Source: CAYVVT01 sp964454335
GTDB lineage: Bacteria; Fidelibacterota; UBA8477; JABMPR01
Reading direction: 5' to 3'
Assembly: GCA_964454335.1 (NCBI GenBank)
Contig: CAYVVT010000011.1
Location: 30,289 to 94,288, forward strand
DNA length: 64,000 nucleotides
Shown here: piece after piece, positions 1 through 8,276 of the stretch
Numbering within the stretch: position 1 is the first letter of the stretch
Layout: every line of letters begins with the position of its first letter
Made by a program: the position numbers and the translations under genes
Notes under the pieces: model-generated
The model's input: only the letters and a program-made list of their open reading frames with translations
Databases searched by the model: none
Told to the model about the DNA's origin: nothing

Positions 1-153
1 GATCACTCTGGTAAGAGTGGACTTACTGGTGTGACAGCCTTCACAGGTGTATTCCGCCAGATCCTTGTCGTTGGGTATAATGCTGTCGCATCCCGTGAGG
101 AACATGAAGACAGCGATGATGACCAGTATGGGGTATAATGATCTTAGTCTCAT
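1..153 (-). CDS. Haem-c-motif lipoprotein, N-terminal part only
   Basis: Partial gene running off the left edge; only the first 51 codons are visible. It has a basic start, a hydrophobic stretch and a lipobox (LTGC, Cys21), so it should be a lipid-anchored envelope protein. About 17 residues after the lipidated Cys comes CEGCH, a CxxCH haem-c attachment motif. It is therefore probably a small lipid-anchored c-type cytochrome or the start of a larger cytochrome-containing protein; the class cannot be fixed from this fragment. Its ATG overlaps the stop of the MerR gene upstream (ATGA), so the two are co-transcribed and probably translationally coupled. Confidence 0.6.
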   Translation of the reverse strand, partial: MRLRSLYPILVIIAVFMFLTGCDSIIPNDKDLAEYTCEGCHTSKSTLTRVI

Positions 154-614
154 TTGAGCTTCACCGATAATATTTCTTTCAGATTGTCAACGTTCAGTAC
201 ATGCTGATACACTTCGCACTCACGACAATTATCACCGCGCTTCTTGCAAGGTGTGCCGTCATAGCTCCAGCAAGGCTGATCGCTCTTGTGACCCGCCGGG
301 CAGCCCCTGAAATCTTCCATGCAACATTGCTTAATGTCCCAACAGGGGAGCAGTGACAGGAGATAGCGGATCCCGGCATAATTGAGTTTATGCTCGTGTA
401 TCTGTTTTTGAATACACTCCAACCACGTGACGTCCTCCGGCGTGAAACGACGATGGCCTGATTCCAGCTTATGCGGGACCATGAGACCCTCGCGCTCATA
501 AAGACGCAATGTTTCCACCGATATGTTCAGTTGCTGGGCAACTTTCTTGGGTGTAAACAGGTTCTCAGCCGGAGGCGTGGTTTCGGACATGCTGTCTGGT
601 GATTGTATTCCCAT
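150..614 (-). CDS. MerR-family regulator with Cys-rich C-terminal domain
   Basis: A 154-residue regulator. Residues about 19-90 form a MerR winged helix and dimerisation helix (TPKKVAQQLNISVETLRLYEREGL). The C-terminal third is not a classical MerR effector domain: it holds eight cysteines with CW and PCW elements and ends in CRECEVY, resembling the small Cys-rich CW motifs attached to some chemoreceptors and sensor proteins. Such a domain could bind metal or an Fe-S centre; that is inference. Start may be ATG 614 or Met9 at 590. It overlaps the haem-c lipoprotein gene by 4 nt, so it may control an electron-transfer or redox-stress locus lying mostly outside the window. A 14-bp palindrome sits just upstream of the start (620-633). 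Confidence 0.75.
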   Translation of the reverse strand: MGIQSPDSMSETTPPAENLFTPKKVAQQLNISVETLRLYEREGLMVPHKLESGHRRFTPEDVTWLECIQKQIHEHKLNYAGIRYLLSLLPCWDIKQCCMEDFRGCPAGHKSDQPCWSYDGTPCKKRGDNCRECEVYQHVLNVDNLKEILSVKLK

Positions 615-936
615 TTTCAGTATTCAGGAATACGGGATTACAAACTACGTGCCAGTTATACGGCATATTTAACAGCAGCATTAGCTGTCAAAATCACACT
701 TTGTAAAGCGAGGGTATTAATGCGTTTTGCATGAAATAGTTGCTATTAGCAAAAAGAGCCTTTCAGAATACCGCATTCCAAGCTTTGGACATTGCTCTCA
801 GATTCTTGATACCTGGTAATGATGATTCTCAATAACAAGAATTAACCTTTTAAACGATTGACAGGCTGTGGACCCTCCTTTTATACTGTTTCAGCACACC
901 TGACAACCTGAAAACGGTCAGGGTGTATTAGGCTAT
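615..936. other. Divergent intergenic region between the MerR gene and the glycosylase gene
   Basis: No credible gene. On the MerR side it holds the palindrome GTATTC-AG-GAATAC (620-633) and a TTGACA box on the minus strand (691-686) with only a poor -10. On the glycosylase side it holds a good sigma-70 promoter, listed separately. Confidence 0.5.
858..887 (+). promoter_or_regulatory. Sigma-70-type promoter for the 937 gene
   Basis: TTGACA at 858-863, 18-nt spacer, TATACT at 882-887. The start codon at 937 leaves a leader of roughly 43 nt. Confidence 0.65.
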
Positions 937-1608
937 ATGGACCAGAAGAATCTTGAGCAGACCTTTTTTGATCGTGATGCACAGATCGTTGCCCGTGATC
1001 TATTGGGTAAGATCATCAGGGTGAAACGACCAGAGGGCTGGCTGGCTGCCCAAATCGTTGAAACGGAAGCTTACTACCTGGCGGAAAAGGCCAGCCATGC
1101 ATCCCTTGGCTTTACCGATAAGCGGGCAGCTCTGTTCATGCCTCCGGGAACGATCTACATGTATCACGCCCGGGGAGGTCCCTCGCTTAATTTCAGTTGC
1201 CGGGGCGCAGGCAATGCCGTCCTGATCAAGGCGGGAAGGCCCTTCCCCACTGCAGCCACCGAGAATGCGCTTGCACTGATGCAGACTTTGAACCCTGTCA
1301 GGACGAACGGGACCTTCCGTCCTGCCCATCGACTCTGTGCCGGACAGACCCTCTTATGCCGGAGTCTCGGCTTAGAAGTGAAGATCTGGGACCAGCAGCA
1401 GCTGGATCCTGAGAGATTCACACTGGTCGATGTTGGTGAGTATCCCGCCCGGATCATCCAGACGACCCGCCTGGGAATACCAGCAGGTCGCGATGGACAT
1501 CTGACATATCGCTTTATTCATTTTGATCATGTAAGGTCCTGCACCCGGAACCCCATGCGCATGCGGGATGCGAGTGAAGGAAAAACATACACGATTCTGG
1601 AGCAATGA
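937..1608 (+). CDS. mpg: DNA-3-methyladenine glycosylase (AAG/MPG family)
   Basis: Removes alkylated purines (3-methyladenine, hypoxanthine and others) as the first step of base excision repair in the cytoplasm. The 223 residues match the AAG/MPG fold family rather than TagA or AlkA: the early ARDLLGK segment, IVETEAYY with the catalytic-region Glu, then a GTIYMYHARGG-type block and NFSCRGAGNAVLIKAG in the DNA-contacting core, with family-like length. It has its own strong promoter, and its stop overlaps the ATG of the dipeptidase gene (ATGA), so the two share a transcript although their functions are unrelated. Confidence 0.92.
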   Translation: MDQKNLEQTFFDRDAQIVARDLLGKIIRVKRPEGWLAAQIVETEAYYLAEKASHASLGFTDKRAALFMPPGTIYMYHARGGPSLNFSCRGAGNAVLIKAGRPFPTAATENALALMQTLNPVRTNGTFRPAHRLCAGQTLLCRSLGLEVKIWDQQQLDPERFTLVDVGEYPARIIQTTRLGIPAGRDGHLTYRFIHFDHVRSCTRNPMRMRDASEGKTYTILEQ

Positions 1609-2270
1609 TGATGAAATCACGAACCATGCCGTTTATCCTGCTGTTGAGTTTCTCCCTGGTCCAGGCCGGCGATATCGAGGATCAGATGATGAACCAGGGA
1701 CTGATCGATATTCAGAGCCTGGATGCCAGTATACAGATCGATCTGAAATACTCCGGGAAAGATAATTTTCTCGGCAAAGATGCTTATGGCGAACTGAACA
1801 GGTGCTATCTGCAGCCTGAAGCTGCTGAGAAGCTCGTGACAGCCCAGAAGTTGCTCAAGGAGAAGCGGCCGGACCTGACCCTGCTGGTCTATGATGGCGC
1901 ACGGCCTCGATCGGTCCAGCGTTCCATGTGGGCCTTGGTGGAAGGTGGCAAGCTGGAGAAGTATGTTGCCAACCCAGACCGCGGCTCAATCCACAATTAT
2001 GGCTGTGCAGTGGATCTCACGCTGGCAACCCTTGATGGTACTGAGCTGGACATGGGGACCCCCTTTGATTATTTCGGGGATCTCAGCGAGCCACGGCACG
2101 AGTCCAGGTTTCTCGAACAGGGGATCCTTTCAGAAGAACAGGTTGCCAACCGGGAACTACTAAGGGAGGTCATGACTGCAGCTGGCTTTCATGTACTGGA
2201 TATTGAGTGGTGGCATTTCAATGCATATCCGGGTAAAGTGACCCGGGAGAAGTTCAAGATCATAGAGTAA
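1605..2270 (+). CDS. Secreted D-Ala-D-Ala dipeptidase (VanX/DdpX, M15D)
   Basis: Zn-dependent hydrolase of D-Ala-D-Ala-type dipeptides. The 221 residues begin with a signal peptide (hydrophobic stretch ending near VQAG), so it acts in the periplasm, unlike cytoplasmic VanX. Family signatures: YDGARPRSVQ with the conserved Arg, SIHNYGCAVDLTL (the SxHxxGxAxD zinc motif) and EWWHF (catalytic Glu and zinc His). No vanH or vanA ligase lies nearby, so recycling or use of cell-wall dipeptides is more likely than glycopeptide resistance. Three ATGs occur in a row at 1605, 1608 and 1611; the first overlaps the glycosylase stop. Confidence 0.88.
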   Translation: MMMKSRTMPFILLLSFSLVQAGDIEDQMMNQGLIDIQSLDASIQIDLKYSGKDNFLGKDAYGELNRCYLQPEAAEKLVTAQKLLKEKRPDLTLLVYDGARPRSVQRSMWALVEGGKLEKYVANPDRGSIHNYGCAVDLTLATLDGTELDMGTPFDYFGDLSEPRHESRFLEQGILSEEQVANRELLREVMTAAGFHVLDIEWWHFNAYPGKVTREKFKIIE

Positions 2271-2292
2271 TACATATTACAAGGGAATCATC

Positions 2293-3699
2293 GTGAAGAA
2301 GAATACTGTCAGCCTGTCCGTCCTGGTGACCCTATCATTCATCCTGGTGGCGGGGCTCAGGGCGAACAACACACATGTGCCCCTGGCTGAATTCCAGGAC
2401 AGACGCCAGAAACTGGTTGAAGCTGCTGAAGGCATGGATGCCGTGATCCTCCTGGCAGCCGCACCCCGGGTTGAGCGCAATAATGATGTCGAGTATCCCT
2501 ATCGTCAGAATTCGGACCTGTATTATCTCACAGCCTGGGAACAATCTCAAGCGATCCTCATCTTGCGGCTGAACGATGAGGCACCGGCAGATATCCACTT
2601 CTATGTGACTCCCCGCAATCCCAAATGGGAGATCTGGACTGGTCCTGGAAAGGGGATCGATGAAGCTGCAGAGATGCTGCCCGATGCAGAGGTCCATGCT
2701 ATTGAAGATTTCTGGGGGGAGCTGCCTCGTCACCTGAGTGGCCGTTCCCACCTCATATTATCTGATGGTGGCGATCCGCAATTCCGAACACGTCTCGACA
2801 TGGAACTCAAACACAGTCGTCATGCACCTGATATCGTCCAGGAAGCAAACACCATCATCAAGCAACTGCGCTTGATCAAATCTGAGAATGAGCTCAAGGA
2901 CCTGCAGAAGGCCATTGACATCACCACTGCCTCACTGATGGACGTCTTTCGCAGCATCCCGTCACTCTCGAATGAATATGAGGTCGCCGCAGAGATCGAG
3001 TACGGATTTCGTCGCCGGGGTGCTGAGCGACTTGGCTTTCCCTGTATTGTGGGCAGTGGTATCAACGGGACCTATCTGCACTACGAGGCAAACAACCAGG
3101 AGCTGGACCACGGCGGGTTGATCCTCATGGATGTTGGGGCCGAATGGGGTTATTACTCTGCGGATGTGACCCGTACTGTACCGGTGGATGGAACTTTCAA
3201 CAAAGCGCAACGCGAGCTCTATGACATAGTCCTGAACGCACATCTGAAGGCAATCGAGGCAGTGAGACCAGGTGCAGGCTTTCGCGAGCCGCACAAAGTT
3301 GCTGTCCGGGAGATCACGATGAGCCTTATGGATAATGGTTGGCTGGAGGGTGAACTGGATACACTCATCGCCCATAAGGATTACCGCAGGTTCTTCATGC
3401 ATGGGACCTCACACTGGCTGGGTCTCGATGTGCACGATGCTGGTGGATATGACGATGCCAGTGGTGTCCCACACATTCTGAAGCCAGGGATGGTACTCAC
3501 GGTAGAACCAGGGATCTACATTGCTCCGGATCTGGAGGGAGTGCCCAGAAAATATCGAGAAATCGGAATTCGGATCGAGGATGATGTCCTGGTAACTGAG
3601 GATGGATTCGAGGTTTTGAGTCGTTCCGCACCTGTTCAAGCGGATGAGATCGAGGCTCTGATGAAGGACTCCAGGCACTCCGGCAGAGGTGGGTTATAA
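2293..3699 (+). CDS. pepP: Xaa-Pro aminopeptidase-like M24B metallopeptidase, exported
   Basis: Cleaves N-terminal residues preceding proline using a dinuclear metal site. It has a signal-like N-terminus (SVLVTLSFILVAGLRA), an N-terminal creatinase/AMP_N-like domain (about 30-180) and a pita-bread catalytic domain. Visible metal-site segments: LMDVGAEWGYYSADVTRT (two Asp), HGTSHWLGLDVHD (His), VEPGIYI (Glu) and EIGIRIEDDVL (Glu). The start is GTG at 2293, with AAGGGA 7 nt upstream. It is 22 nt downstream of the dipeptidase gene, so a peptide-use role for the pair is plausible. Export makes it atypical for cytoplasmic PepP. Confidence 0.88.
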   Translation: MKKNTVSLSVLVTLSFILVAGLRANNTHVPLAEFQDRRQKLVEAAEGMDAVILLAAAPRVERNNDVEYPYRQNSDLYYLTAWEQSQAILILRLNDEAPADIHFYVTPRNPKWEIWTGPGKGIDEAAEMLPDAEVHAIEDFWGELPRHLSGRSHLILSDGGDPQFRTRLDMELKHSRHAPDIVQEANTIIKQLRLIKSENELKDLQKAIDITTASLMDVFRSIPSLSNEYEVAAEIEYGFRRRGAERLGFPCIVGSGINGTYLHYEANNQELDHGGLILMDVGAEWGYYSADVTRTVPVDGTFNKAQRELYDIVLNAHLKAIEAVRPGAGFREPHKVAVREITMSLMDNGWLEGELDTLIAHKDYRRFFMHGTSHWLGLDVHDAGGYDDASGVPHILKPGMVLTVEPGIYIAPDLEGVPRKYREIGIRIEDDVLVTEDGFEVLSRSAPVQADEIEALMKDSRHSGRGGL

Positions 3700-3702
3700 A
3701 AT

Positions 3703-3731
3703 TTGACAAGGGTAAGACCTTCGTCTATATT
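3703..3731 (+). promoter_or_regulatory. Near-consensus promoter of the yceD-rpmF-plsX-fab operon
   Basis: TTGACA (3703-3708), exactly 17 nt, TATATT (3726-3731). The predicted transcription start near 3738 is only about 8 nt before the likely ATG at 3746, which leaves no room for a ribosome binding site. Confidence 0.7.
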
Positions 3732-3745
3732 CCGCGGCTTTGACA

Positions 3746-4237
3746 ATGCTGTTAGAACTAAACACGCTGCCGCATGGCAGCTCTGAAGAGATCTTTGATA
3801 GCCTGGCACCCCTGCAGGGTGACCACCTCCCCGAGTGGGAACCACTCTCATTACAGCTGGAGCTCAGCATCGACAATGAGGCGCCCAACTATTACCTGCA
3901 TGGCAAGGTAACCTGCACTGGCCGCTTCATCTGTGATTTGGGCCTGGAGCCCTTTGAGGACACACTTTCCGGCGTTTTTGATCTGGTGGTCAGCTTCGAT
4001 CATAATCGCTTCGAAGGCGCAGAAGGAGAAGATATCATTCTTCTTTCGGCCGGAGATAATGCGGTGGACCTGGGATATATCGTGCGCGATACTATCTTGC
4101 TCGCTTTACCTATTTCGCATGTTTGTGGTCCCGATTGCCCCAGTGGCAAGAAACTGCAGGATGACCTTGATCCCGGTCCGCAACCGGATGAACGCTGGGC
4201 TAAGCTTAAAGACCTTTTCAATGAAGAGGAGAAATAA
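3746..4237 (+). CDS. yceD: YceD/DUF177 family protein
   Basis: A small conserved protein almost always encoded directly before rpmF; it is linked to 23S rRNA and large-subunit biogenesis in other bacteria. The 163 residues show the family's cysteine pattern: CTGRFICDL in the middle and HVCGPDCPSG near the C-terminus, a possible metal site. It is the first gene of the L32/fatty-acid operon. I prefer ATG 3746; a TTG two codons upstream (3740) is also open. No Shine-Dalgarno precedes either, and the promoter lies so close that the mRNA may be leaderless. Confidence 0.85.
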   Translation: MLLELNTLPHGSSEEIFDSLAPLQGDHLPEWEPLSLQLELSIDNEAPNYYLHGKVTCTGRFICDLGLEPFEDTLSGVFDLVVSFDHNRFEGAEGEDIILLSAGDNAVDLGYIVRDTILLALPISHVCGPDCPSGKKLQDDLDPGPQPDERWAKLKDLFNEEEK

Positions 4238-4242
4238 GTCTC

Positions 4243-4425
4243 GTGGCTGTACCAAGAAGAAAAACATCGAGATCCCGTCGTGACCAGCGGCGTGCCCACT
4301 GGAAGGCGAGAGCAGCCAGTCTGGTAACCTGTACCAACTGCAACGAACCCAAACTGCCGCACCGCGTATGTCCGCATTGCGGATACTACAAAGGAAAACA
4401 GGTAATCATTCCTAAAGAAGTCTGA
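4243..4425 (+). CDS. rpmF: 50S ribosomal protein L32
   Basis: A 60-residue large-subunit protein. MAVPRRKTSRSRRDQRRAHW is the usual basic start, followed by a zinc ribbon (CTNC ... CPHCGYY, the four-Cys form). It starts with GTG at 4243, with a GAGGAG ribosome binding site lying inside the end of yceD. The yceD-rpmF-plsX order is the classical arrangement linking ribosome and lipid synthesis. Confidence 0.96.
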   Translation: MAVPRRKTSRSRRDQRRAHWKARAASLVTCTNCNEPKLPHRVCPHCGYYKGKQVIIPKEV

Positions 4426-4433
4426 TCACATCA

Positions 4434-5474
4434 ATGCGAATCGTGGTTGATGCTATGGGGGGCGATAACGCCCCTTTTATCAATGTAGCCGGCGCTCTGA
4501 GCTACCTGAAGGATGACCGCTGCAAGGCAGATGTCATACTGGTGGGTGTCGAAGAGGCCATCAAGGCCGAATTGATCAAGCTTCCTCCACCACAGGGCAA
4601 CCTTGAGATCTACCCCGCCGACGAGGTCGTGGAAATGGATGACAGCCCCACCCGTTCCTATAAGGAGAAACCTGATTCGTCGCTACGTGTTGGAATGCAG
4701 TTGGTGCGCAAGGGCGAGGCAGATGCCATCGTCTCCGCGGGTAATTCCGGAGCCACCATGGCCTACTCCCTGCTGACCCTTGGTCGCATCACGGGGGTCG
4801 ATCGACCGGGTGTTGGCGCATACATGCCTCACGAAACCGGTACCACACTGCTCATGGATGTGGGCGCTGTGAGTGAGGCAAAGCCGAAGAACCTCCTGCA
4901 GTTCGGTATCATGGGCAGTATCGTCTATTCAAGGATATTCAAGCAGGAGGATCCTCGCGTCGCCCTCCTCAGCATTGGCGAAGAGGCCAGCAAAGGGACA
5001 ACTCTGGTCAGGGAGGCCTATCGCCTGCTGAACTCGGCCGACATTAATTTTACAGGCTACGTTGAAGGCCGCGACATCTTTGCCAACAAGGCGGATGTGG
5101 TTGTAACGGACGGTTTTACCGGCAATGTGGCCCTCAAACTCGCTGAGACAACATTCCAGACCCTGTTCTCCATGTTGAAGAACCGCCTCAACAGACCCAG
5201 CCGCATGCTGGGTGCGCAGCTGATCAAGCCGGTGTTCAACGAACTGTTCAATATATTCGATCCAAACAATTACGGCGGATCACCGCTGCTGGGCATCAAG
5301 GGCATTTCACTCATTTGCCACGGGAGTTCGACACAGAAGGCCATCAAGAACGCCCTCTTCGAAGCTCAACGCCTGGTGCGTACCAATCTCATCGATGCCA
5401 TCGAGAACGACATCTCAGCCTCACTGGCCAATATTACCTATACAGAATTAGACGAAGAATTGATCCGACACTAG
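4434..5474 (+). CDS. plsX: Phosphate acyltransferase PlsX
   Basis: Converts acyl-ACP plus phosphate to acyl-phosphate, feeding PlsY in phospholipid synthesis; a peripheral membrane enzyme. The 346 residues begin with the family's MRIVVDAMGGDNAP and contain VSAGNSGA, RPGVGAYMP and DVGA segments, with VVTDGFTGNVALKL and LLGIKGISLICHGSS later. Length is normal. It starts 8 nt after the rpmF stop, inside the same operon. Confidence 0.95.
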   Translation: MRIVVDAMGGDNAPFINVAGALSYLKDDRCKADVILVGVEEAIKAELIKLPPPQGNLEIYPADEVVEMDDSPTRSYKEKPDSSLRVGMQLVRKGEADAIVSAGNSGATMAYSLLTLGRITGVDRPGVGAYMPHETGTTLLMDVGAVSEAKPKNLLQFGIMGSIVYSRIFKQEDPRVALLSIGEEASKGTTLVREAYRLLNSADINFTGYVEGRDIFANKADVVVTDGFTGNVALKLAETTFQTLFSMLKNRLNRPSRMLGAQLIKPVFNELFNIFDPNNYGGSPLLGIKGISLICHGSSTQKAIKNALFEAQRLVRTNLIDAIENDISASLANITYTELDEELIRH

Positions 5475-5493
5475 GGGGTAGGAACTGGAGCCT

Positions 5494-6492
5494 ATGAAAC
5501 GCGCAGCAATCACTGGTGTAGCAAGCTATGTCCCGGAACGGGTGCTCACCAATCAAGATCTTGAACAGATGGTCGATACCAATGACGAATGGATCGTCTC
5601 ACGCACGGGAATCCGTGAGCGCCGTCTGGTCAGTGATGATCAAGCCACCTCCGATATGAGCGTGGCTGCAATAAATAAACTCCTGGAGAAGACAGGTACC
5701 GATCCCATGGAGATCGACACCATCATCATTGCTACAGTCACGCCGGACACGCTCTTCCCGCCGACAGTAGCACTGGTACAGCAGAAGATCGGTGCGAAGC
5801 GGGCATGGGGCTATGATCTGTCCGCGGCCTGTTCGGGCTTCCTTTTCGCGATGAAGTCCGGAGCCGGATTGATCCAGGGTGGTGCGAATAAAGTGATCGT
5901 CGTGGGCGCTGATACCATGAGTTCCATCGTGGATTACACCGACAGGAACACATGCATTCTATTCGGCGATGCTGCGGGCGCTGTGCTTCTGGAACCCACA
6001 GAAGATGAGAACTTCGGCATCATCGATGATATCCTGTATGTTGATGGTTCCGGCGCCGACACCCTGTACATGAGTGCCGGTGGCAGTCGCAGGCCCGCCA
6101 GCGAAGAAACCCTGAAGAATCGTGAACATTTCATTTACCAGGACGGCCGCACTGTCTTTAAACGAGCCTCCGTGGACATGGCTACAGTAAGTGTCGAGAT
6201 CCTGGACCAGAACGATCTGACGGCAGATGATGTTGGTATCTTCATCCCCCACCAGGCCAACAAGCGCATCATTGATGTCGCTGCCCAACGAGCAGGTATT
6301 CCGGATGACAAGGTCCTGATGAATATTGATAGATACGGTAATACCACCGCAGCAACCATCCCCCTGGGCCTGGATGAGGTCATCCAGGAAGGCAGGATCA
6401 AGGAAGGTGACCTGGTTCTCATGGCCGCCTTTGGAGCCGGATATACCTGGGGCAGCATGATCCTTAGATATGGACCTGAAAGGAAAGCCTGA
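5494..6492 (+). CDS. fabH: Beta-ketoacyl-ACP synthase III
   Basis: Starts fatty-acid elongation by condensing acyl-CoA with malonyl-ACP. The 332 residues carry the Cys-His-Asn triad: Cys in LSAACSGFLFA, His in IPHQANKRI and Asn in YGNTTAATIP. N-terminal WIVSRTGIRERR is the usual FabH block. GGAG lies just before ATG 5494. fabD begins 1 nt after the stop. Confidence 0.95.
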   Translation: MKRAAITGVASYVPERVLTNQDLEQMVDTNDEWIVSRTGIRERRLVSDDQATSDMSVAAINKLLEKTGTDPMEIDTIIIATVTPDTLFPPTVALVQQKIGAKRAWGYDLSAACSGFLFAMKSGAGLIQGGANKVIVVGADTMSSIVDYTDRNTCILFGDAAGAVLLEPTEDENFGIIDDILYVDGSGADTLYMSAGGSRRPASEETLKNREHFIYQDGRTVFKRASVDMATVSVEILDQNDLTADDVGIFIPHQANKRIIDVAAQRAGIPDDKVLMNIDRYGNTTAATIPLGLDEVIQEGRIKEGDLVLMAAFGAGYTWGSMILRYGPERKA

Positions 6493-6493
6493 G

Positions 6494-7411
6494 ATGCCAA
6501 AGCGTGCACTTGTCTTCCCTGGACAGGCCTCCCAGGAAGTCGGGATGGCCAGTGATATCCACGAAGCCCATTCATCGGTTCGCGAGCTTTACGATACCGC
6601 CAACGAGATCCTGGGTTATGATATCGCCAAGTTGAGTTTCGAAGGACCCCTGGAAGCGCTTACGGAGACAAAGGTGACCCAGCCGGCTATCTTCATAGCC
6701 AGTGCAGCCTTCCAATCACTCCTGCCTGGTTCCATCAATTATGCGATGACCGCCGGACACAGTCTGGGTGAGTTTACCGCCCTTTTCGCTGCCGGTGTGC
6801 TGAGCTTCGAGGATGCCCTGAGCATCGTAAAGGTTCGAGCCGAGGGAATGCAGCAGGCGGGTGAAGATCAGCCCGGGTCCATGGCGGCGTTGTTGAACCT
6901 CTCACGCCAGGACGTAGAGAAGATCTGCAAACATGCTTCCGCCAGAGGCATCGTACAGGCTGCGAATTTCAATTCCCCCGGTCAGATCGTGATCTCGGGT
7001 GAGGTGGAAGCCGTGCACTACGCCATGGAGGTGGCCAAGAACATGGGCGCTCGCAAGGCCGTCGAACTGCAGGTCAGTGGCGCCTTTCATTCACCCCTCA
7101 TGTCCAGTGCAAAGGATGGCCTGGAAGCAGCGGTCGATGCCGCAACATTCAATAAAGCTTCTGTGCCGGTTTACAGCAACTGTACCGGCAAGCCTCATTC
7201 TGAACCCGACGAGTTGAAGGCCAACATCATCGCCCAGCTTGAGAATCCCGTTCTATGGGAAGACAGTGTTCAGAATATGATCAGCGATGGCTGTGACTCC
7301 TTCATGGAGCTCGGCCCGGGACGTGTATTGCAGGGACTTATCCGACGGATCAATCGTGATACGGATGTCAGTGGGATCCAATCTGAGGAAGGTCTCAAAC
7401 TGCTGGCCTGA
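6494..7411 (+). CDS. fabD: Malonyl-CoA:ACP transacylase
   Basis: Loads malonyl groups onto ACP. With start ATG 6494 the protein is 305 residues and begins MPKRALVFPGQ, the expected FabD N-terminus; AGGAAAG just upstream supports this, whereas the longer open frame from 6470 would overlap fabH. The active-site Ser90 is in TAGHSLGEF and the catalytic His is in VSGAFHSPLM. It is the last plus-strand gene of the operon and converges on fabG. Confidence 0.95.
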   Translation: MPKRALVFPGQASQEVGMASDIHEAHSSVRELYDTANEILGYDIAKLSFEGPLEALTETKVTQPAIFIASAAFQSLLPGSINYAMTAGHSLGEFTALFAAGVLSFEDALSIVKVRAEGMQQAGEDQPGSMAALLNLSRQDVEKICKHASARGIVQAANFNSPGQIVISGEVEAVHYAMEVAKNMGARKAVELQVSGAFHSPLMSSAKDGLEAAVDAATFNKASVPVYSNCTGKPHSEPDELKANIIAQLENPVLWEDSVQNMISDGCDSFMELGPGRVLQGLIRRINRDTDVSGIQSEEGLKLLA

Positions 7412-7467
7412 TCGATCTCAGGACTTCTAGCTTTTCAATCAGGGTAAATTCAGGGGGACGGCTGGTC

Positions 7468-7508
7468 GATCCGACGACTGATGCCGTATCAGCTCCAATC
7501 GTCGGATC
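7468..7508. terminator. Large hairpin between convergent fabD and fabG
   Basis: Outer arms GATCCGACGA (7468-7477) and TCGTCGGATC (7499-7508) are perfect complements. An inner stem CTGAT/ATCAG (7478-7482, 7488-7492) lies inside. There is no T-run on either strand, so it may act as a rho-dependent or structural transcription barrier serving both genes. Confidence 0.45.
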
Positions 7509-7535
7509 CGAATTGCCGGTACAAGGACTGCGGTC

Positions 7536-8276
7536 CTAGATGCCGATGCTCATACCACCGTCGACAAAGAGGGTCTGACCGGTGATGAAACCTGCATCGT
7601 CAGAAGACAGGAACAGGTGCGCCTTGGCGATCTCAATGGGTGGGATCGGCTGGCGCATGGGGATCTTCTCCACCATGGCCTCACGTTGCTTCTCCGGAAC
7701 TTCCTGAAGCATTGGTGTATCGATGGCACCCGGGGCGATGGCATTGATACATACGCCGCGCCGGGCATACTCAAGTGCCTGTGTCCGCGTCAATCCGATG
7801 ACACCCATCTTGGATGCCGAATAATTCGCCTGCCCCACATTTCCCAGAGTAGAGATGGAGGCTGTGTTGACTATCCTGCCACCCTTCTGGATCTTGCGCA
7901 GTACATGTTTGGAGCAGAGAAAGGAGCCCTTGAGGTTGATATCCATGACCAGGTCCCATTCCTCTTCCTTCATGCGGGGAGTCAGGGCGTCCCTGGTGAT
8001 ACCGGCATTATTGATGAGAATGTCGATCTTGCCGAACTTCTCCATAGTGGCATTGACCATTGCTTCCACGTCTGCGTCAGAGGCAACGTTGCATTTCACC
8101 GCCAGGGCATTACCCCCGGCAGCATTGATTTCCTCGGCTACCTTCTCCAGGGACTCCATGGCAACGTCACAGATCGTAAGTTCCGCCCCCTCTTCAGCAA
8201 AGAGTCTGGCGGTGGCCTCACCGATCCCGGCTGCTGCACCCGTGATGATGGCTGTCTTGCCTTTTAGTCTATCCAT
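7536..8276 (-). CDS. fabG: 3-oxoacyl-ACP reductase (SDR family)
   Basis: NADPH-dependent reductase for the second step of each elongation cycle. The 246 residues show the classical SDR set: TGAAAGIG cofactor loop, NNAG, Ser in TASIS, YSASK (Tyr and Lys) and the PGAIDTPM segment. Length is typical of FabG. It is the only core fab gene here on the minus strand, facing fabD. Another SDR (for example a 3-hydroxybutyryl dehydrogenase) cannot be excluded by sequence alone, but the context favours FabG. Confidence 0.87.
   Translation of the reverse strand: MDRLKGKTAIITGAAAGIGEATARLFAEEGAELTICDVAMESLEKVAEEINAAGGNALAVKCNVASDADVEAMVNATMEKFGKIDILINNAGITRDALTPRMKEEEWDLVMDINLKGSFLCSKHVLRKIQKGGRIVNTASISTLGNVGQANYSASKMGVIGLTRTQALEYARRGVCINAIAPGAIDTPMLQEVPEKQREAMVEKIPMRQPIPPIEIAKAHLFLSSDDAGFITGQTLFVDGGMSIGI

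Noticed and set aside
1605..2270. Vancomycin-resistance gene cluster
   Set aside because: No VanH or VanA-type ligase or regulator nearby, and the enzyme has a signal peptide.
7617..8267. 216-codon plus-strand open frame opposite fabG
   Set aside because: Exact antisense of a textbook SDR gene; no motifs of its own.
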